Assembly: GCA_964403885.1 (NCBI GenBank) | Contig: CAYOHY010000002.1 | Coordinates: forward strand, 26,089 to 90,088 | Source of the DNA: CAYOHY01 sp964403885 | GTDB lineage: Bacteria; Actinomycetota; Coriobacteriia; Anaerosomatales; PHET01 | DNA length: 64,000 nucleotides | Reading direction: 5' to 3' | In this document: positions 42,951-52,392 of the stretch, in pieces | How the letters are laid out: every line of letters begins with the position of its first letter | How positions within the stretch are numbered: the stretch's first letter is position 1 | Notes under the pieces: generated by a model | What the model was told of the DNA's origin: nothing | The model's input: only the letters and a program-made list of their open reading frames with translations | Databases searched by the model: none | Program-made: the position numbers and the translations under genes

Positions 42951-45505
42951 AGCGAAAGTCGCTCTTCGGTTCACACCTGTATGGTCAGATCGTCTATCCG
43001 CTGCTCGCGGCCTCGGTGGTCGTGGGTATCGTCGCCACGTTCGTGGCCGTCTACTTCCTGCAAGACCTCACCGATCGGTGGGTGTCCGAGGTCGCTCGCG
43101 ACTCCACCGACACGCTCGCCGTCAGCGTCTCGGAGTACGCCACCCAGATGGAGCGCATGGCGCGCATCGCGGTGGCCGACGGCGGACTTCGGTCGAGCGT
43201 CGCCCAACTCGATGAGCCTGCGATGCGGGCGGCCGTGGTCGTCGAGAACACGAACCTGGGATTCGACTCGATGATGCTGCTCGACCCCCAGGGGCGGGTT
43301 GCCGCCATCACGGGCGCTCCGGGCGTCAACTACGGCGCGCGACCCTTTGGGGACGACGGGGCATGGGGCTATGGTCGGCCCCGCACCACGCTCTCGCGCC
43401 TGGGCGATGACGCGGCGCTCTCCGTGCTCTACCCGGTCTCATCGGGGCGCGACGGGTACACGCTGGTCGTCTCGCGGGTCATCGACGATGCGTTCCTCGA
43501 GTCGCTGGGCGTGGGCGAGGGGAGCGCGTACTGCATCTACGACGCTCAGGGCAACCGGATCGCGTGTGCGATCGGCCCCGGTTTCAATCGCCAGCAGCGC
43601 GCGCGCCTGTCGTCGGCGTTGACGGCGCCGGCGCCGGAGATCGGCGGCATGCTGGGCCTGGCGTCGCGCGAGCAGAGTGCGTCGGCGGGGCTGCGCGTGC
43701 CGGGTGGCCGCTACCAGCTCTGGTCCGAGCGGGTCCGCCTGCCCGGCGAAGACAGCGGTCGACGCTTTGGCTACGTGGTGGCCGCGGTCAGCCAGAACGT
43801 CTCGGCGCAGGCCGGGGCCACGACCCGCAATCTCATCGCCATGTGGTCGATCGTCGCCGTGGTCGCGCTCGTGGGCCTGGGCGGTTGGGTCGCGCGCCGC
43901 GTGTCAGACCCGCTGGTCGAGCTCGCCGCCGGTGCGCGCCGCATCGCCGACGGCGACTTCAGCACCAAGGTCGAGGTGGCGGGCGCGAGCGAGGTCGCCG
44001 AGCTCGCGGACAGCTTCAACGTCATGACCGACTCCCTGCGAGAGCGTTCCGAGTCTCTCACCAAGAAGGTCCTCGAGCTCGCCACTCTCTACGAGATGAG
44101 CCGAGCGCTGGGGTCCACGCTCGACATGGACGAGCTGCTGGGCTCGGTGCTCGACTCGGCGCTCAGGATCTTCGACCTCGACTTGGGCTACGTGGTCCTC
44201 CGCGACAAGGAGACCGGTGAGCTGGGCATCCGCGCCCTGCGCGGCGTGGCCTCGGCCGCCGACGGCGCGGTGCGCTCGTCGATGTCGGAGTGGGTGGTCC
44301 GAGAAGGGCGCCCGCTCATCTTCAATCCGGACGCCGGCTCGGGCGACGGCCAGATCGACGCCATCACCGGCGCCAAGGCCGCGCTGTGCGTGCCGCTCGT
44401 CTCGGCGGAGGGGACGATCGGCTCGATCACCATCGGGTCGAGCGACCCCACGTACCGGCTTACCAGCGACGACGTCCGCCTGCTGTCGACCATCGCGAAC
44501 CACGTCACCATCGCGGTGGGCAACATCGAGCTGTTCTCGAGCTTGCAGGAGGCCTACCTCGCCACGGTGCGCTCGCTTGCCGCGGCGGTCGACGCCAAGG
44601 ACACCTACACCCGCGGCCACTCCGACCGCGTCGCGCACTACGCCGTCCGTATCGCCGAGCGCATGAAGCTCTCCCACGATCAGCGTGTCGCGCTCGAGAT
44701 GGCCGCCTACCTGCACGACATCGGCAAGATCGGCGTCGCCGAGGACATCTTGCTCAAGCCGGGCCGCCTCGATGACGACGAGATGACGCAGATGCGGCAC
44801 CATCCGCTCATCGGCGCGAACATCTTGAAGCCGGTCGCGTTCCCGTGGGCCATCACGCCGGTGGTTCGCCACCATCACGAGGCCTACGACGGCTCGGGCT
44901 ACCCGGCGGGTCTGCGCGGCGAAGAGATCCCGTTGCTCGCGCGCATCCTCACCGTCGCTGACTCCTTCGAGGCCATGACCGCCGATCGCCCCTACCGCAA
45001 GGGGATGTCGGTCTCACTCGCGCTGCAGGAGCTCGATCGGTGCTCCGGTTCGCAGTTCGATCCCCGCGTGGTGGGCGTGTTCAGCACCATCGCGCAAGAG
45101 GAGGTCGACGCGCTCGCGCCGCTCGAGGACATCGCCACCGACGAGGTCGCGCCCGAGGAGGCACGCGCCATCTTCGCTGCCCTCGTCGACGGCGTCTTCG
45201 CGAGCTTCCGCCGTCTGGGCGGACCGCGGTTGGCCGCCAACGTCGAGGCCGAGCTCGATTCCTACTTCGCCGACCAAGACACGCCGTTTCGCGTGGTCAG
45301 GGGCCGGCTCGTGTTCGAGTCGGACACGAGCAGGGACTTGTCCGGCGAGCTCGATGTCATGCGCGATGCGCTCCGACGCATGGACGCGGTCATTGGAGAG
45401 CTTTCCGGCGGCACGCTGGTCGAGCACTTCTACAACGATGCGCTCGCCGGGCTGTCGGCGAGGATGCGCGAGACCGCGCGCGAGCTTGGTTTCTACCGGG
45501 TCTGA
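42947..45505 (+). CDS. Membrane sensor with HAMP, GAF and HD-GYP domains
   Basis: 852 aa from ATG 42947. Two membrane helices (about 14-38 and 295-315) flank an extracytoplasmic Cache-like domain; then HAMP (RRVSDPLVELAAGARRIADGDF), a short helix, GAF (about 380-535) and HD-GYP with H590-D591 (YLHDIGKIGV), HHHEAYDGSGYPAGL and the GYP loop. HD-GYP domains hydrolyse c-di-GMP. A 140-residue C-terminal extension of unknown fold follows. Translationally coupled to the PstS-like lipoprotein. Confidence 0.93.
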   Translation: MKRKSLFGSHLYGQIVYPLLAASVVVGIVATFVAVYFLQDLTDRWVSEVARDSTDTLAVSVSEYATQMERMARIAVADGGLRSSVAQLDEPAMRAAVVVENTNLGFDSMMLLDPQGRVAAITGAPGVNYGARPFGDDGAWGYGRPRTTLSRLGDDAALSVLYPVSSGRDGYTLVVSRVIDDAFLESLGVGEGSAYCIYDAQGNRIACAIGPGFNRQQRARLSSALTAPAPEIGGMLGLASREQSASAGLRVPGGRYQLWSERVRLPGEDSGRRFGYVVAAVSQNVSAQAGATTRNLIAMWSIVAVVALVGLGGWVARRVSDPLVELAAGARRIADGDFSTKVEVAGASEVAELADSFNVMTDSLRERSESLTKKVLELATLYEMSRALGSTLDMDELLGSVLDSALRIFDLDLGYVVLRDKETGELGIRALRGVASAADGAVRSSMSEWVVREGRPLIFNPDAGSGDGQIDAITGAKAALCVPLVSAEGTIGSITIGSSDPTYRLTSDDVRLLSTIANHVTIAVGNIELFSSLQEAYLATVRSLAAAVDAKDTYTRGHSDRVAHYAVRIAERMKLSHDQRVALEMAAYLHDIGKIGVAEDILLKPGRLDDDEMTQMRHHPLIGANILKPVAFPWAITPVVRHHHEAYDGSGYPAGLRGEEIPLLARILTVADSFEAMTADRPYRKGMSVSLALQELDRCSGSQFDPRVVGVFSTIAQEEVDALAPLEDIATDEVAPEEARAIFAALVDGVFASFRRLGGPRLAANVEAELDSYFADQDTPFRVVRGRLVFESDTSRDLSGELDVMRDALRRMDAVIGELSGGTLVEHFYNDALAGLSARMRETARELGFYRV

Positions 45506-45622
45506 GCACGCTCGCGGTGGCGCCCCCACGCGTGACCCACTACTATGGGCAGAAACCTTAACGAGCGCGGCACAGGCACCCGCATACCCTGAGGTGGGTG
45601 GACGGCCGCACGAGGGGCGCGC

Positions 45623-46882
45623 ATGGCACTGGTCGTCACCAAGTTCGGAGGCACGTCGGTGGGCACCACCGACCGTATTCGCGCGGTCGCCGCGCGCCTC
45701 ATCGCCCGCAAGCAGGCGGGTGACAGCGTGGTCGCGGTGGTCTCGGCGATGGGGCACGTGACCGACGAGCTCGTCGAGCTCGCACGCGCTGTCTGTCCCG
45801 AGCCCCCCGAGCGCGAGATGGACATGCTGCTGTCCACCGGTGAGCAGGTGTCGATCGCTCTGCTCGCGATGGCGATCCACGGCGCCGGGCACGAGGCGAT
45901 CTCGTTCACCGGGTCGCAGGTGGGCATCGTCACGGACTCGGTGCACAGCAAGGCGAAGATCACCGAGGTGAGGGCAGACCGCGTGAAGGCCGCCCTGGCC
46001 GAAGGCAAGATCGTCATAGTCGCCGGGTTCCAAGGCTCAACCGCCGATGGCCAGATCACCACGCTGGGCCGAGGCGGCTCCGACACCACAGCCGTGGCCG
46101 TCGCCGCCGGCGTGGGTGCCGACGTCTGTGAGATCTACACCGACGTCGACGGCGTCTACACCGCCGACCCGCGCATCGTGCCCTCCGCCCGCAAGATCGA
46201 CCTCATCTCCTACGAGGAGATGCTCGAGATGGCCGCGAGCGGCGCCGGCGTGCTGCAGATGCGCTCCGTCGAGTTCGCGCGCAACCACGGCGTGGTCATC
46301 CACTGCCGCTCTTCGTTCACCGACGCACCCGGCACCATCGTCAAGGAGGCCGACGACACCATGGAACAGGCGATCATCTCCGGAGTCACCCACGACACCT
46401 CGGAGGCCAAGCTCACCATCCGCGACGTGCCCGACCACCCCGGTGTGGCCGCCAACGTCTTCGGCAAGCTGGCCGAGGCCAACGTCAACGTGGACATGAT
46501 CATCCAAAACGTCTCCGAGGACGGGCTCACCGACATCTCGTTCACCGCACCCAAGGACGACATGCCCCGAGCCAAGCGCGCGCTTGAAGAGCTCGTCGCC
46601 GAGTTGGGCGCACGCACGTGGCTCGTGGACGACTCGATCGCCAAGGTCTCGCTCGTGGGCGCGGGCATGCGCACGCACCCGGGCATCTCGGCCAAGATGT
46701 TCAAGACTCTCGCCGACGCCAAGGTCAACATCGACCTGATCTCGACCTCGCCGATCCGCATCAGCTGCGTGATCTCGGCAGACCAGGTGGCCACCGCGGT
46801 CAACGCGCTGCACGCCGCCTTCGAACTCGACGACACCGAGGTCTCCTCGGAGTCCTCGCCCGCCTGCGGACAGGGAGCGTAG
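45623..46882 (+). CDS. lysC: Aspartate kinase
   Basis: 419 aa, start with GAGGGGCGC upstream. Kinase domain KFGGTSVGTTDRI (residues 7-19), FQGSTADGQITTLGRGGSDTTAVA and YTDVDGVYTADPR; two ACT domains at about 260-335 and 340-410 (MIIQNVSEDGLTDISF and SIAKVSLVGAGMRTHPGI), as in lysine- or threonine-inhibited enzymes. First step of lysine, threonine and methionine synthesis. An internal start for a regulatory beta subunit, known in relatives, cannot be judged here. Confidence 0.97.
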   Translation: MALVVTKFGGTSVGTTDRIRAVAARLIARKQAGDSVVAVVSAMGHVTDELVELARAVCPEPPEREMDMLLSTGEQVSIALLAMAIHGAGHEAISFTGSQVGIVTDSVHSKAKITEVRADRVKAALAEGKIVIVAGFQGSTADGQITTLGRGGSDTTAVAVAAGVGADVCEIYTDVDGVYTADPRIVPSARKIDLISYEEMLEMAASGAGVLQMRSVEFARNHGVVIHCRSSFTDAPGTIVKEADDTMEQAIISGVTHDTSEAKLTIRDVPDHPGVAANVFGKLAEANVNVDMIIQNVSEDGLTDISFTAPKDDMPRAKRALEELVAELGARTWLVDDSIAKVSLVGAGMRTHPGISAKMFKTLADAKVNIDLISTSPIRISCVISADQVATAVNALHAAFELDDTEVSSESSPACGQGA

Positions 46883-46886
46883 CGCC

Positions 46887-47909
46887 ATGGCCTGGGACAA
46901 GAAGATGCCCGAGCGTCCCGTGGTCGCCGTCGCCGGTGCCACCGGCGCGGTGGGCGTGGAGATGCTCAAGGTTCTCGAGCAGCGCGACTTCCCGGCCGAG
47001 CGCGTGATCGCGCTCGCCTCGTCCCGCTCGGCGGGCAAGCGCCTCCCGTTCAAGGGCGGGGAGCTCGAGGTCCAGGAGATGACCGAGGCGAGCTTCGAGG
47101 GCGTCGACATCGCCCTGTTCAGCGCCGGCGGTGACATCAGCAAGGCGTTTCGCGAGGCGGTCACCTCGGCGGGCGCCGTGATGATCGACAACTCCTCGGC
47201 GTTTCGCATGGACGAGGACGTGCCCCTGGTCGTGCCGGAGGTCAATCCGGAAGACGTCGCATGGCACTCCGGCGTCATCGCCAACCCCAACTGCTCGACC
47301 ATCCAGATGGTGGTGGCGCTCAAGCCGCTGCACGACATCGCCCCCATCACGCGTGTGGTCGTGGCGACCTACCAGGCCGCGTCGGGCGCCGGACAGGCCG
47401 CGATGGACGAGCTGTACACGCAGTCTGCCGACTACCTGCGTGGCCAGGAGATCCGCGTGGAGCAGTTCGCCCACCGCATCGCCTTCAACTGCATTCCGCA
47501 CATCGACGTGTTCCTTGAGGACGGGTCGACCAAGGAAGAGTGGAAGATGGTCGTCGAGACCAAGAAGATCATGCACGCGCCCGACATCGCCGTGAACGCC
47601 ACGTGCGTACGCGTGCCGGTGCTTCGCTGCCACAGCGAGGCCGTGAACGTCGAGTTCGCCGGCCCGGTGTCGCTCGATGCGGCCCGCGCGGCGCTGTCCT
47701 CGGCCCCCGGCATCACGATGCTCGACCAGCCCGCCGAGAAGGTCTACCCCATGCCGGCGATGCTCGAGGGCACCGACGACACGTACGTGGGCCGACTGCG
47801 GGTCGACCCCACGGTCGAGAACGGTCTGTCCATGTGGGTCGTCGCAGACCAGATTCGCAAGGGCGCCGCGCTCAACGCGGTGCAGATCGCGGAAGCGCTG
47901 CTTGGGTGA
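46887..47909 (+). CDS. asd: Aspartate-semialdehyde dehydrogenase
   Basis: 340 aa, 4 nt after lysC. NADP-binding VAGATGAVGVEMLKVL, catalytic Cys in NPNCSTIQM, and EQFAHRIAFNCIPHID with the substrate-binding Arg. Second step of the aspartate pathway. A small hairpin (CTCCCC-GTC-GGGGAG, 47911-47925) separates it from the response regulator gene. Confidence 0.97.
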   Translation: MAWDKKMPERPVVAVAGATGAVGVEMLKVLEQRDFPAERVIALASSRSAGKRLPFKGGELEVQEMTEASFEGVDIALFSAGGDISKAFREAVTSAGAVMIDNSSAFRMDEDVPLVVPEVNPEDVAWHSGVIANPNCSTIQMVVALKPLHDIAPITRVVVATYQAASGAGQAAMDELYTQSADYLRGQEIRVEQFAHRIAFNCIPHIDVFLEDGSTKEEWKMVVETKKIMHAPDIAVNATCVRVPVLRCHSEAVNVEFAGPVSLDAARAALSSAPGITMLDQPAEKVYPMPAMLEGTDDTYVGRLRVDPTVENGLSMWVVADQIRKGAALNAVQIAEALLG

Positions 47910-47938
47910 GCTCCCCGTCGGGGAGAGAAGAACTGGGA

Positions 47939-48652
47939 ATGTCAGGGAGCGACCGTAAGGCGGAAACGATGACCGAGAGCGCCAAGATCCTGGTGGTCGA
48001 AGACGATGCGACCATCGCTCGCTTCGTCGAGCTCGAGTTGGGACACATCGGCTATACCGTCATGCGTGTCGGTGACGGTCCGGCGGCGCTTGCCGGTGCC
48101 GCCGAGTTCCGGCCGGACCTGATCATCCTCGACATCATGCTGCCCGGGATGGACGGCATCGAGGTGGCCCGTACCCTGCGCGCCGGAGGCGACGACACCC
48201 CGATCCTCATGCTCACGGCGCGTTCCGAGACTCAAGACGTGGTCACCGGCTTTGATGCGGGCGCCGACGACTACCTGCGCAAGCCGTTCGAGATCCCCGA
48301 GCTGCTGTCGAGGGTCCGCGCCCTGCTCAAGCGCTCCGAGGGCGAGCGGGTCACTCCGCAGTACAAGGCGGGCAACATCGAGATCGATCCTGCCTCGCGC
48401 AGCATCTTCGTTGGCGGAGAGCCGGTCAACTTCACCGCCAAGGAGTACGACCTGCTCGAGTTCTTCGTTGCCAACGCGGGCCGCGTGATCAGCCGCGACG
48501 AGATCCTCGAGAAGGTGTGGGGCGGACAGCACACCACGGACAGCAACGTCATCGAGGTGTTCGTCTGCCACCTGCGCAACAAGATCGGTGATGCGGACAA
48601 CCAGATCATCCGGACCATCCGAGGCGTGGGTTACTTCTTCTCGAGGACCTAG
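47939..48652 (+). CDS. OmpR/PhoB-family response regulator
   Basis: 237 aa from ATG 47939 (GAGAGAAG upstream) or 227 aa from ATG 47969 (TESAKILVVEDD, AAGGCGGA upstream); the choice is open. Receiver domain with acidic pocket VVEDD and phospho-Asp in LIILDIMLPG, switch Lys in DDYLRKPFE. DNA-binding winged helix FTAKEYDLLEFFVANAGRVISRDEIL to IRTIRGVGYFF. The cognate kinase gene begins at the base after the stop. Confidence 0.95.
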   Translation: MSGSDRKAETMTESAKILVVEDDATIARFVELELGHIGYTVMRVGDGPAALAGAAEFRPDLIILDIMLPGMDGIEVARTLRAGGDDTPILMLTARSETQDVVTGFDAGADDYLRKPFEIPELLSRVRALLKRSEGERVTPQYKAGNIEIDPASRSIFVGGEPVNFTAKEYDLLEFFVANAGRVISRDEILEKVWGGQHTTDSNVIEVFVCHLRNKIGDADNQIIRTIRGVGYFFSRT

Positions 48653-50137
48653 ATGCGCGACTGGTCGCTCAGGGGATGGCTCTTGGCCGTCTCGGTCTTG
48701 TTCGCCGTGTTGGTCGTGGGCGGTATCGCACTCACGACCTACGTCATCGTCTCGGACGGCATGCAGGTCGTCGCCTCGGACACCGCGGAGCGCATCGCCA
48801 CCACGGCGACCACCGTGCTCCAGGAAGCGGTGTCTGAAGCCCAGTTGATGGCGCAGTCTCAGGGGCTTTCGGGCGCCGAGCGAGACGCCACCGCCGCGCG
48901 CACCCTCACCAACAAGCTCGACGGGCTCTTTGGCGGTCCCGGTCTGGCCGAGGCCGAGTTCGCGCTGTACGGCAAGGACGGCACTCTGCTGTGGGCGTCG
49001 GGCAATCGCGCGATCCAGCCGCAGTTCGACGGTGACCGCCGCCGAGCGATCGCTTCGGGCATGATCGTGCGTTCGTTCGAGCCCAAGGGCGGGCTCGCCT
49101 CCGGCCTGATCAACGAGGCCCGGCTGGGCTCGACGGTCGCCCACGCTCCGGTGCAGCTTCCCGGCGGCGAGGCCGGTGTGCTCGACATCACGTACGTCCC
49201 GCGCAACGAAGAGCTCGTCATCGACGCCATCCGCCTGCCGATGACCCTGCTCGCGCTCACCGCGATGCTCATCATGGTCGTGCTCATGCAGACCTCGATG
49301 GTGTGGGTGCTCAACCTGGTCGACGACCTGCGCAAGGCGGCCGACTCGATCGACGCCGGCCGCCTCGAGGATCGGCTGCCCGAGGGCGGCCAGAACGAGA
49401 TCGGCGAGCTGGCGCGTTCGATCAACAACCTGCTGGACCGGCTGCACCGCCGGGCCGACGCCCAGAGCCGCTTCGTGGCCGATGCCTCGCACGAGCTCGC
49501 CACTCCCGTCGCGGGCATTCGCGGCTACACCTCGATCCTGCGGGCGTGGGGCGCGGAGGATCCGCGAGTGCGCGACGAGTCCATCGACGCCATCGACCGC
49601 GAGTCCCGGCGCATGGCCCGCCTCACCAGCGACCTGCTCAACCTGCTCCACGCCGATCAAGGTGTGCGCCTCAAGACCGAGAAGTTCGACCTCAACGCGC
49701 TCGTGCGGGAGCGGCTCGCGAGCTCGGCGAGCCGCTACATCGAGCGCGACATCGAGTTCGAGGGCCCTGAGGACGAGTCGCTCCCCATGGTGGGGGACCC
49801 GGACCGCGTGGAAGACGTGCTCTCGATCCTGCTCGACAACGCCGGCAAGTACACGCCGGAGGGCGGCACGGTCGCCGTGCGCACCCGGCGCGACCGCGAT
49901 GATGTCGAGATCGTGGTCTCGGACACGGGCAAGGGCATCCCGCCCGAGGATCTGCCGCGCCTGTTCGATCGCTTCTTCCGCAGCGAGGCCGCGCGCGCCG
50001 AGGGCGAGGCGGGCTTCGGCCTGGGGTTGGCGATCGCGAAGAGTATCGTCGACTCGATGGGGGGTACCATCGAAGTGGAGAGCGTCGTGGGGGAGGGAAC
50101 GACGTTCACGGTCACACTTCCGCGCGGGAGAATGTGA
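48653..50137 (+). CDS. Sensor histidine kinase
   Basis: 494 aa. Two membrane helices (about 10-32 and 195-215) around a short extracytoplasmic domain; HAMP (DDLRKAADSIDAGRLEDRL); HisKA with phospho-His280 in DASHELATPVAGIRGY; ATPase motifs N (LLDNAGKYTPEGG), G1 (SDTGKGIPPEDLPRLFDRFF) and G2 (GFGLGLAIAKSIV). Forms a two-component pair with the regulator upstream. The signal cannot be read from the sequence. Confidence 0.96.
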   Translation: MRDWSLRGWLLAVSVLFAVLVVGGIALTTYVIVSDGMQVVASDTAERIATTATTVLQEAVSEAQLMAQSQGLSGAERDATAARTLTNKLDGLFGGPGLAEAEFALYGKDGTLLWASGNRAIQPQFDGDRRRAIASGMIVRSFEPKGGLASGLINEARLGSTVAHAPVQLPGGEAGVLDITYVPRNEELVIDAIRLPMTLLALTAMLIMVVLMQTSMVWVLNLVDDLRKAADSIDAGRLEDRLPEGGQNEIGELARSINNLLDRLHRRADAQSRFVADASHELATPVAGIRGYTSILRAWGAEDPRVRDESIDAIDRESRRMARLTSDLLNLLHADQGVRLKTEKFDLNALVRERLASSASRYIERDIEFEGPEDESLPMVGDPDRVEDVLSILLDNAGKYTPEGGTVAVRTRRDRDDVEIVVSDTGKGIPPEDLPRLFDRFFRSEAARAEGEAGFGLGLAIAKSIVDSMGGTIEVESVVGEGTTFTVTLPRGRM

Positions 50138-50215
50138 TCGGAAGTCTTCAGGAACGCGTCGCGGCGTCCGATACATGATGCGGTAGTGTGTTGCTGCTGA
50201 CGGGGGAACGCCCAA

Positions 50216-52297
50216 GTGCCGGTGAGAGATCGTGACATAGCGCTTCGCGCCTTCTCCACTCCTGAGTGGAAGAGTGCTGCTGACGCGCTGTTCCAAGCCA
50301 CCGGCATCACCGTCTCGGTCATGGACTTCGCCAAGTGTGACGTGCTCTCCGGTGGCCAGCGTTGCGCCTACTGCCACCTTGCCACCGACATCCCCGCGGC
50401 AGGCCCGCTCCACTGCTTCGACACCTGCCCCGATGCCCAGGCCATGGCCGGCCGCGTGATCTGCCGGGCCGGCATCGCCGCACTCTACTCGCCCGTCATG
50501 CGCGACACGCACGCCGTCGCCCACGTGGTGGTGAGCGGGTTCGTGACCTCTACCCGCGAGCGCCGAGGCCTCTACGAGCACCTTCTCTCGCGCGGCGTGA
50601 ACGAGGACTCCGCTCGCCGGGCCGTCAAGACGCTCCCGGTCATCGCACGCCGTCAGGCCGAGTCCTACCTGCAGATGGCGGTCGCCAGCGCGCGTACCGT
50701 GTTCGATGCAACGCTCGAGCGGATGGTCGCCGCCGAGAGGGTCGAGGAGCTGCGGCTGTTCGTCTCGGCTGGCCAGCAGGTGGTCTCGACCGATCGTCTC
50801 GACGCCGACACCCTCGGCGGCATCACCGAAGAGGCCGTGAGCATCATCGGCGGTGAGGCCGGTGCGATCCTGCGGCCACGCGGCAAGGTGCTCGAGGTCG
50901 TCGCCCGTACGTCGGACTGGCGTGGCCCGGTGGGCGCGCTCGTCCCTCGCCAAGCGACCGCCTCCGGGCGTGCGGTGGAGACCAACCGCAGCGTGCTTTC
51001 TCCTGCCAAGACCGGCACCGCGACGCTTGCGATGCCGCTGGCTCTGTCGGACCGGGTCGTCGGCGTGCTCGAGGTGCGCCTGCCCGCATCCGCAGTGCCG
51101 TTGCCGCCCGAGCGCGTCGCCCGTCTGGGCCGCTTTGTTCAGTTCGTCGCGATCGCTCTTGAGCGCGAGGACGAGCGCGCGGCGGTCGAGCGCGCGATGG
51201 CCGGCTATGCCCAGCTCAACTCCCTCGCCGCCGCGCTTGGCGGCCAGACCGATATCGATGGTGTGGCCCAGCTCGTGGTGAGCGTGCTCGAGAAGGCGTT
51301 CTCCTTCGGCCTGGCCGGGCTCGTGCTCAACGGCTGGGGCCGCGATCTTGCCCAGGTCGTCGTGTCCGGCGACGTGGGGAGTGCCGACATCGACCACGTG
51401 CTCGAGGTCATCTCCGGCCGTGACGTGAAGTTCGACCCGTTCTCGAGCGTGAGGCTCATCACCCACTTGGGCGAGATCGTCGAGCGCGCCGAGATCGCCG
51501 AGTGGGCGCTTGCGGCGGTCGAGCTCTCGTACGGCGATCTCACCGTGGGCTGGCTGTTCGTCGCGCGCTCGGACGGTGAGCGCTACAGCGCCCAGGACCG
51601 CGCGCTGCTCGACGGCATCGCGACCCATGCCGGCGCGGCCTTCGGGCGCTCCGCGCTGTTCAGTCGCATCCGCGACGACTACGCCAAGACCATCGCCGCC
51701 CTCTCCGCGACGCTCGACTTGGGCGAGCGTGTCTCGGCGGGGCATGCGAGCAGGGTCATGGACTACTGCATGCTCATCGGCGAGGAGCTGGGACTGAGCT
51801 TCGACGAGGTCGAGCAGCTCCGCTTCGCCGGCCTGCTTCACGACATCGGCAAGACCGGCGTGGCCGAGGAGATCTTGCTCAAGCCCAGCAAGCTCACGCC
51901 CGAGGAGTTCGCCAAGGTCAAGCAGCACGCCGAGATCGGCGCGTCGATCGTGGACCAGATCGAGTTCCTCAAGTCGCTCACCCCGGTGATCTTGCACCAT
52001 CACGAGCGCTGGGACGGCAAGGGCTACCCGCACGGGCTCAAGGGCGAGAACATCCCGCTTCTGTCGCGCGTGCTTGCCGTCGCGGACTCCTTCGACGCGA
52101 TGACCGCCGCTTCGTCGTACCGGCCCAAGCTCACCATCTCGGCGGCCCGCGCGGAGATCGAGAGCGCCGCGGGCACCCAGTTCGACGCGCGCGTGGTCGC
52201 TGCGCTGTTCGAGGCGCTGGATCGCATGGCACTCGCAGGAGGAACCGGCCTGCTCGCTCCGAAAGAAGCGTGGGGCCGTCCGGATCTGCCCGCATAG
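50216..52297 (+). CDS. PocR-GAF-HD-GYP c-di-GMP phosphodiesterase
   Basis: 693 aa from GTG 50216, GGGGGAA upstream. N-terminal PocR-type sensory domain (about 15-150) with seven Cys in CDVLSGGQRCAYCHL, HCFDTCPDA and ICRAGI. Two GAF-like domains follow (about 190-310 and 335-475). HD-GYP at about 490-670: H542-D543 in LLHDIGKTGV, HHHERWDGKGYPHGL. PocR domains bind small organic ligands such as polyols or hydrocarbons, possibly with a metal through the Cys residues. Soluble: no membrane helix. Confidence 0.92.
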   Translation: MPVRDRDIALRAFSTPEWKSAADALFQATGITVSVMDFAKCDVLSGGQRCAYCHLATDIPAAGPLHCFDTCPDAQAMAGRVICRAGIAALYSPVMRDTHAVAHVVVSGFVTSTRERRGLYEHLLSRGVNEDSARRAVKTLPVIARRQAESYLQMAVASARTVFDATLERMVAAERVEELRLFVSAGQQVVSTDRLDADTLGGITEEAVSIIGGEAGAILRPRGKVLEVVARTSDWRGPVGALVPRQATASGRAVETNRSVLSPAKTGTATLAMPLALSDRVVGVLEVRLPASAVPLPPERVARLGRFVQFVAIALEREDERAAVERAMAGYAQLNSLAAALGGQTDIDGVAQLVVSVLEKAFSFGLAGLVLNGWGRDLAQVVVSGDVGSADIDHVLEVISGRDVKFDPFSSVRLITHLGEIVERAEIAEWALAAVELSYGDLTVGWLFVARSDGERYSAQDRALLDGIATHAGAAFGRSALFSRIRDDYAKTIAALSATLDLGERVSAGHASRVMDYCMLIGEELGLSFDEVEQLRFAGLLHDIGKTGVAEEILLKPSKLTPEEFAKVKQHAEIGASIVDQIEFLKSLTPVILHHHERWDGKGYPHGLKGENIPLLSRVLAVADSFDAMTAASSYRPKLTISAARAEIESAAGTQFDARVVAALFEALDRMALAGGTGLLAPKEAWGRPDLPA

Positions 52298-52314
52298 CGC
52301 CCGCCTCGCAGCTT

Positions 52315-52392
52315 TGCTAGAATCGCCACCTGCTGAGCGGCACAGCGCTCGGAATAGCACCCATATTCCATGACGCTGAAGAAGGGCATGCC
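52315..52392 (+). promoter_or_regulatory. queT promoter and structured leader
   Basis: Extended -10 TGC-TAGAAT (52315-52323). The roughly 63-nt leader can fold in two exclusive ways: hairpin 1 (52333-52339/52346-52352), or a stem CAGCG/CGCTG (52343-52347/52374-52378) enclosing hairpin GGAATA/TATTCC (52351-52356/52364-52369). The loop of the latter contains CCC (52360-52362), which can pair with GGG of the AAGGG ribosome site (52384-52386). QueT-type genes are frequent preQ1 riboswitch targets; I cannot match this to a known preQ1 class. Confidence 0.45.
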
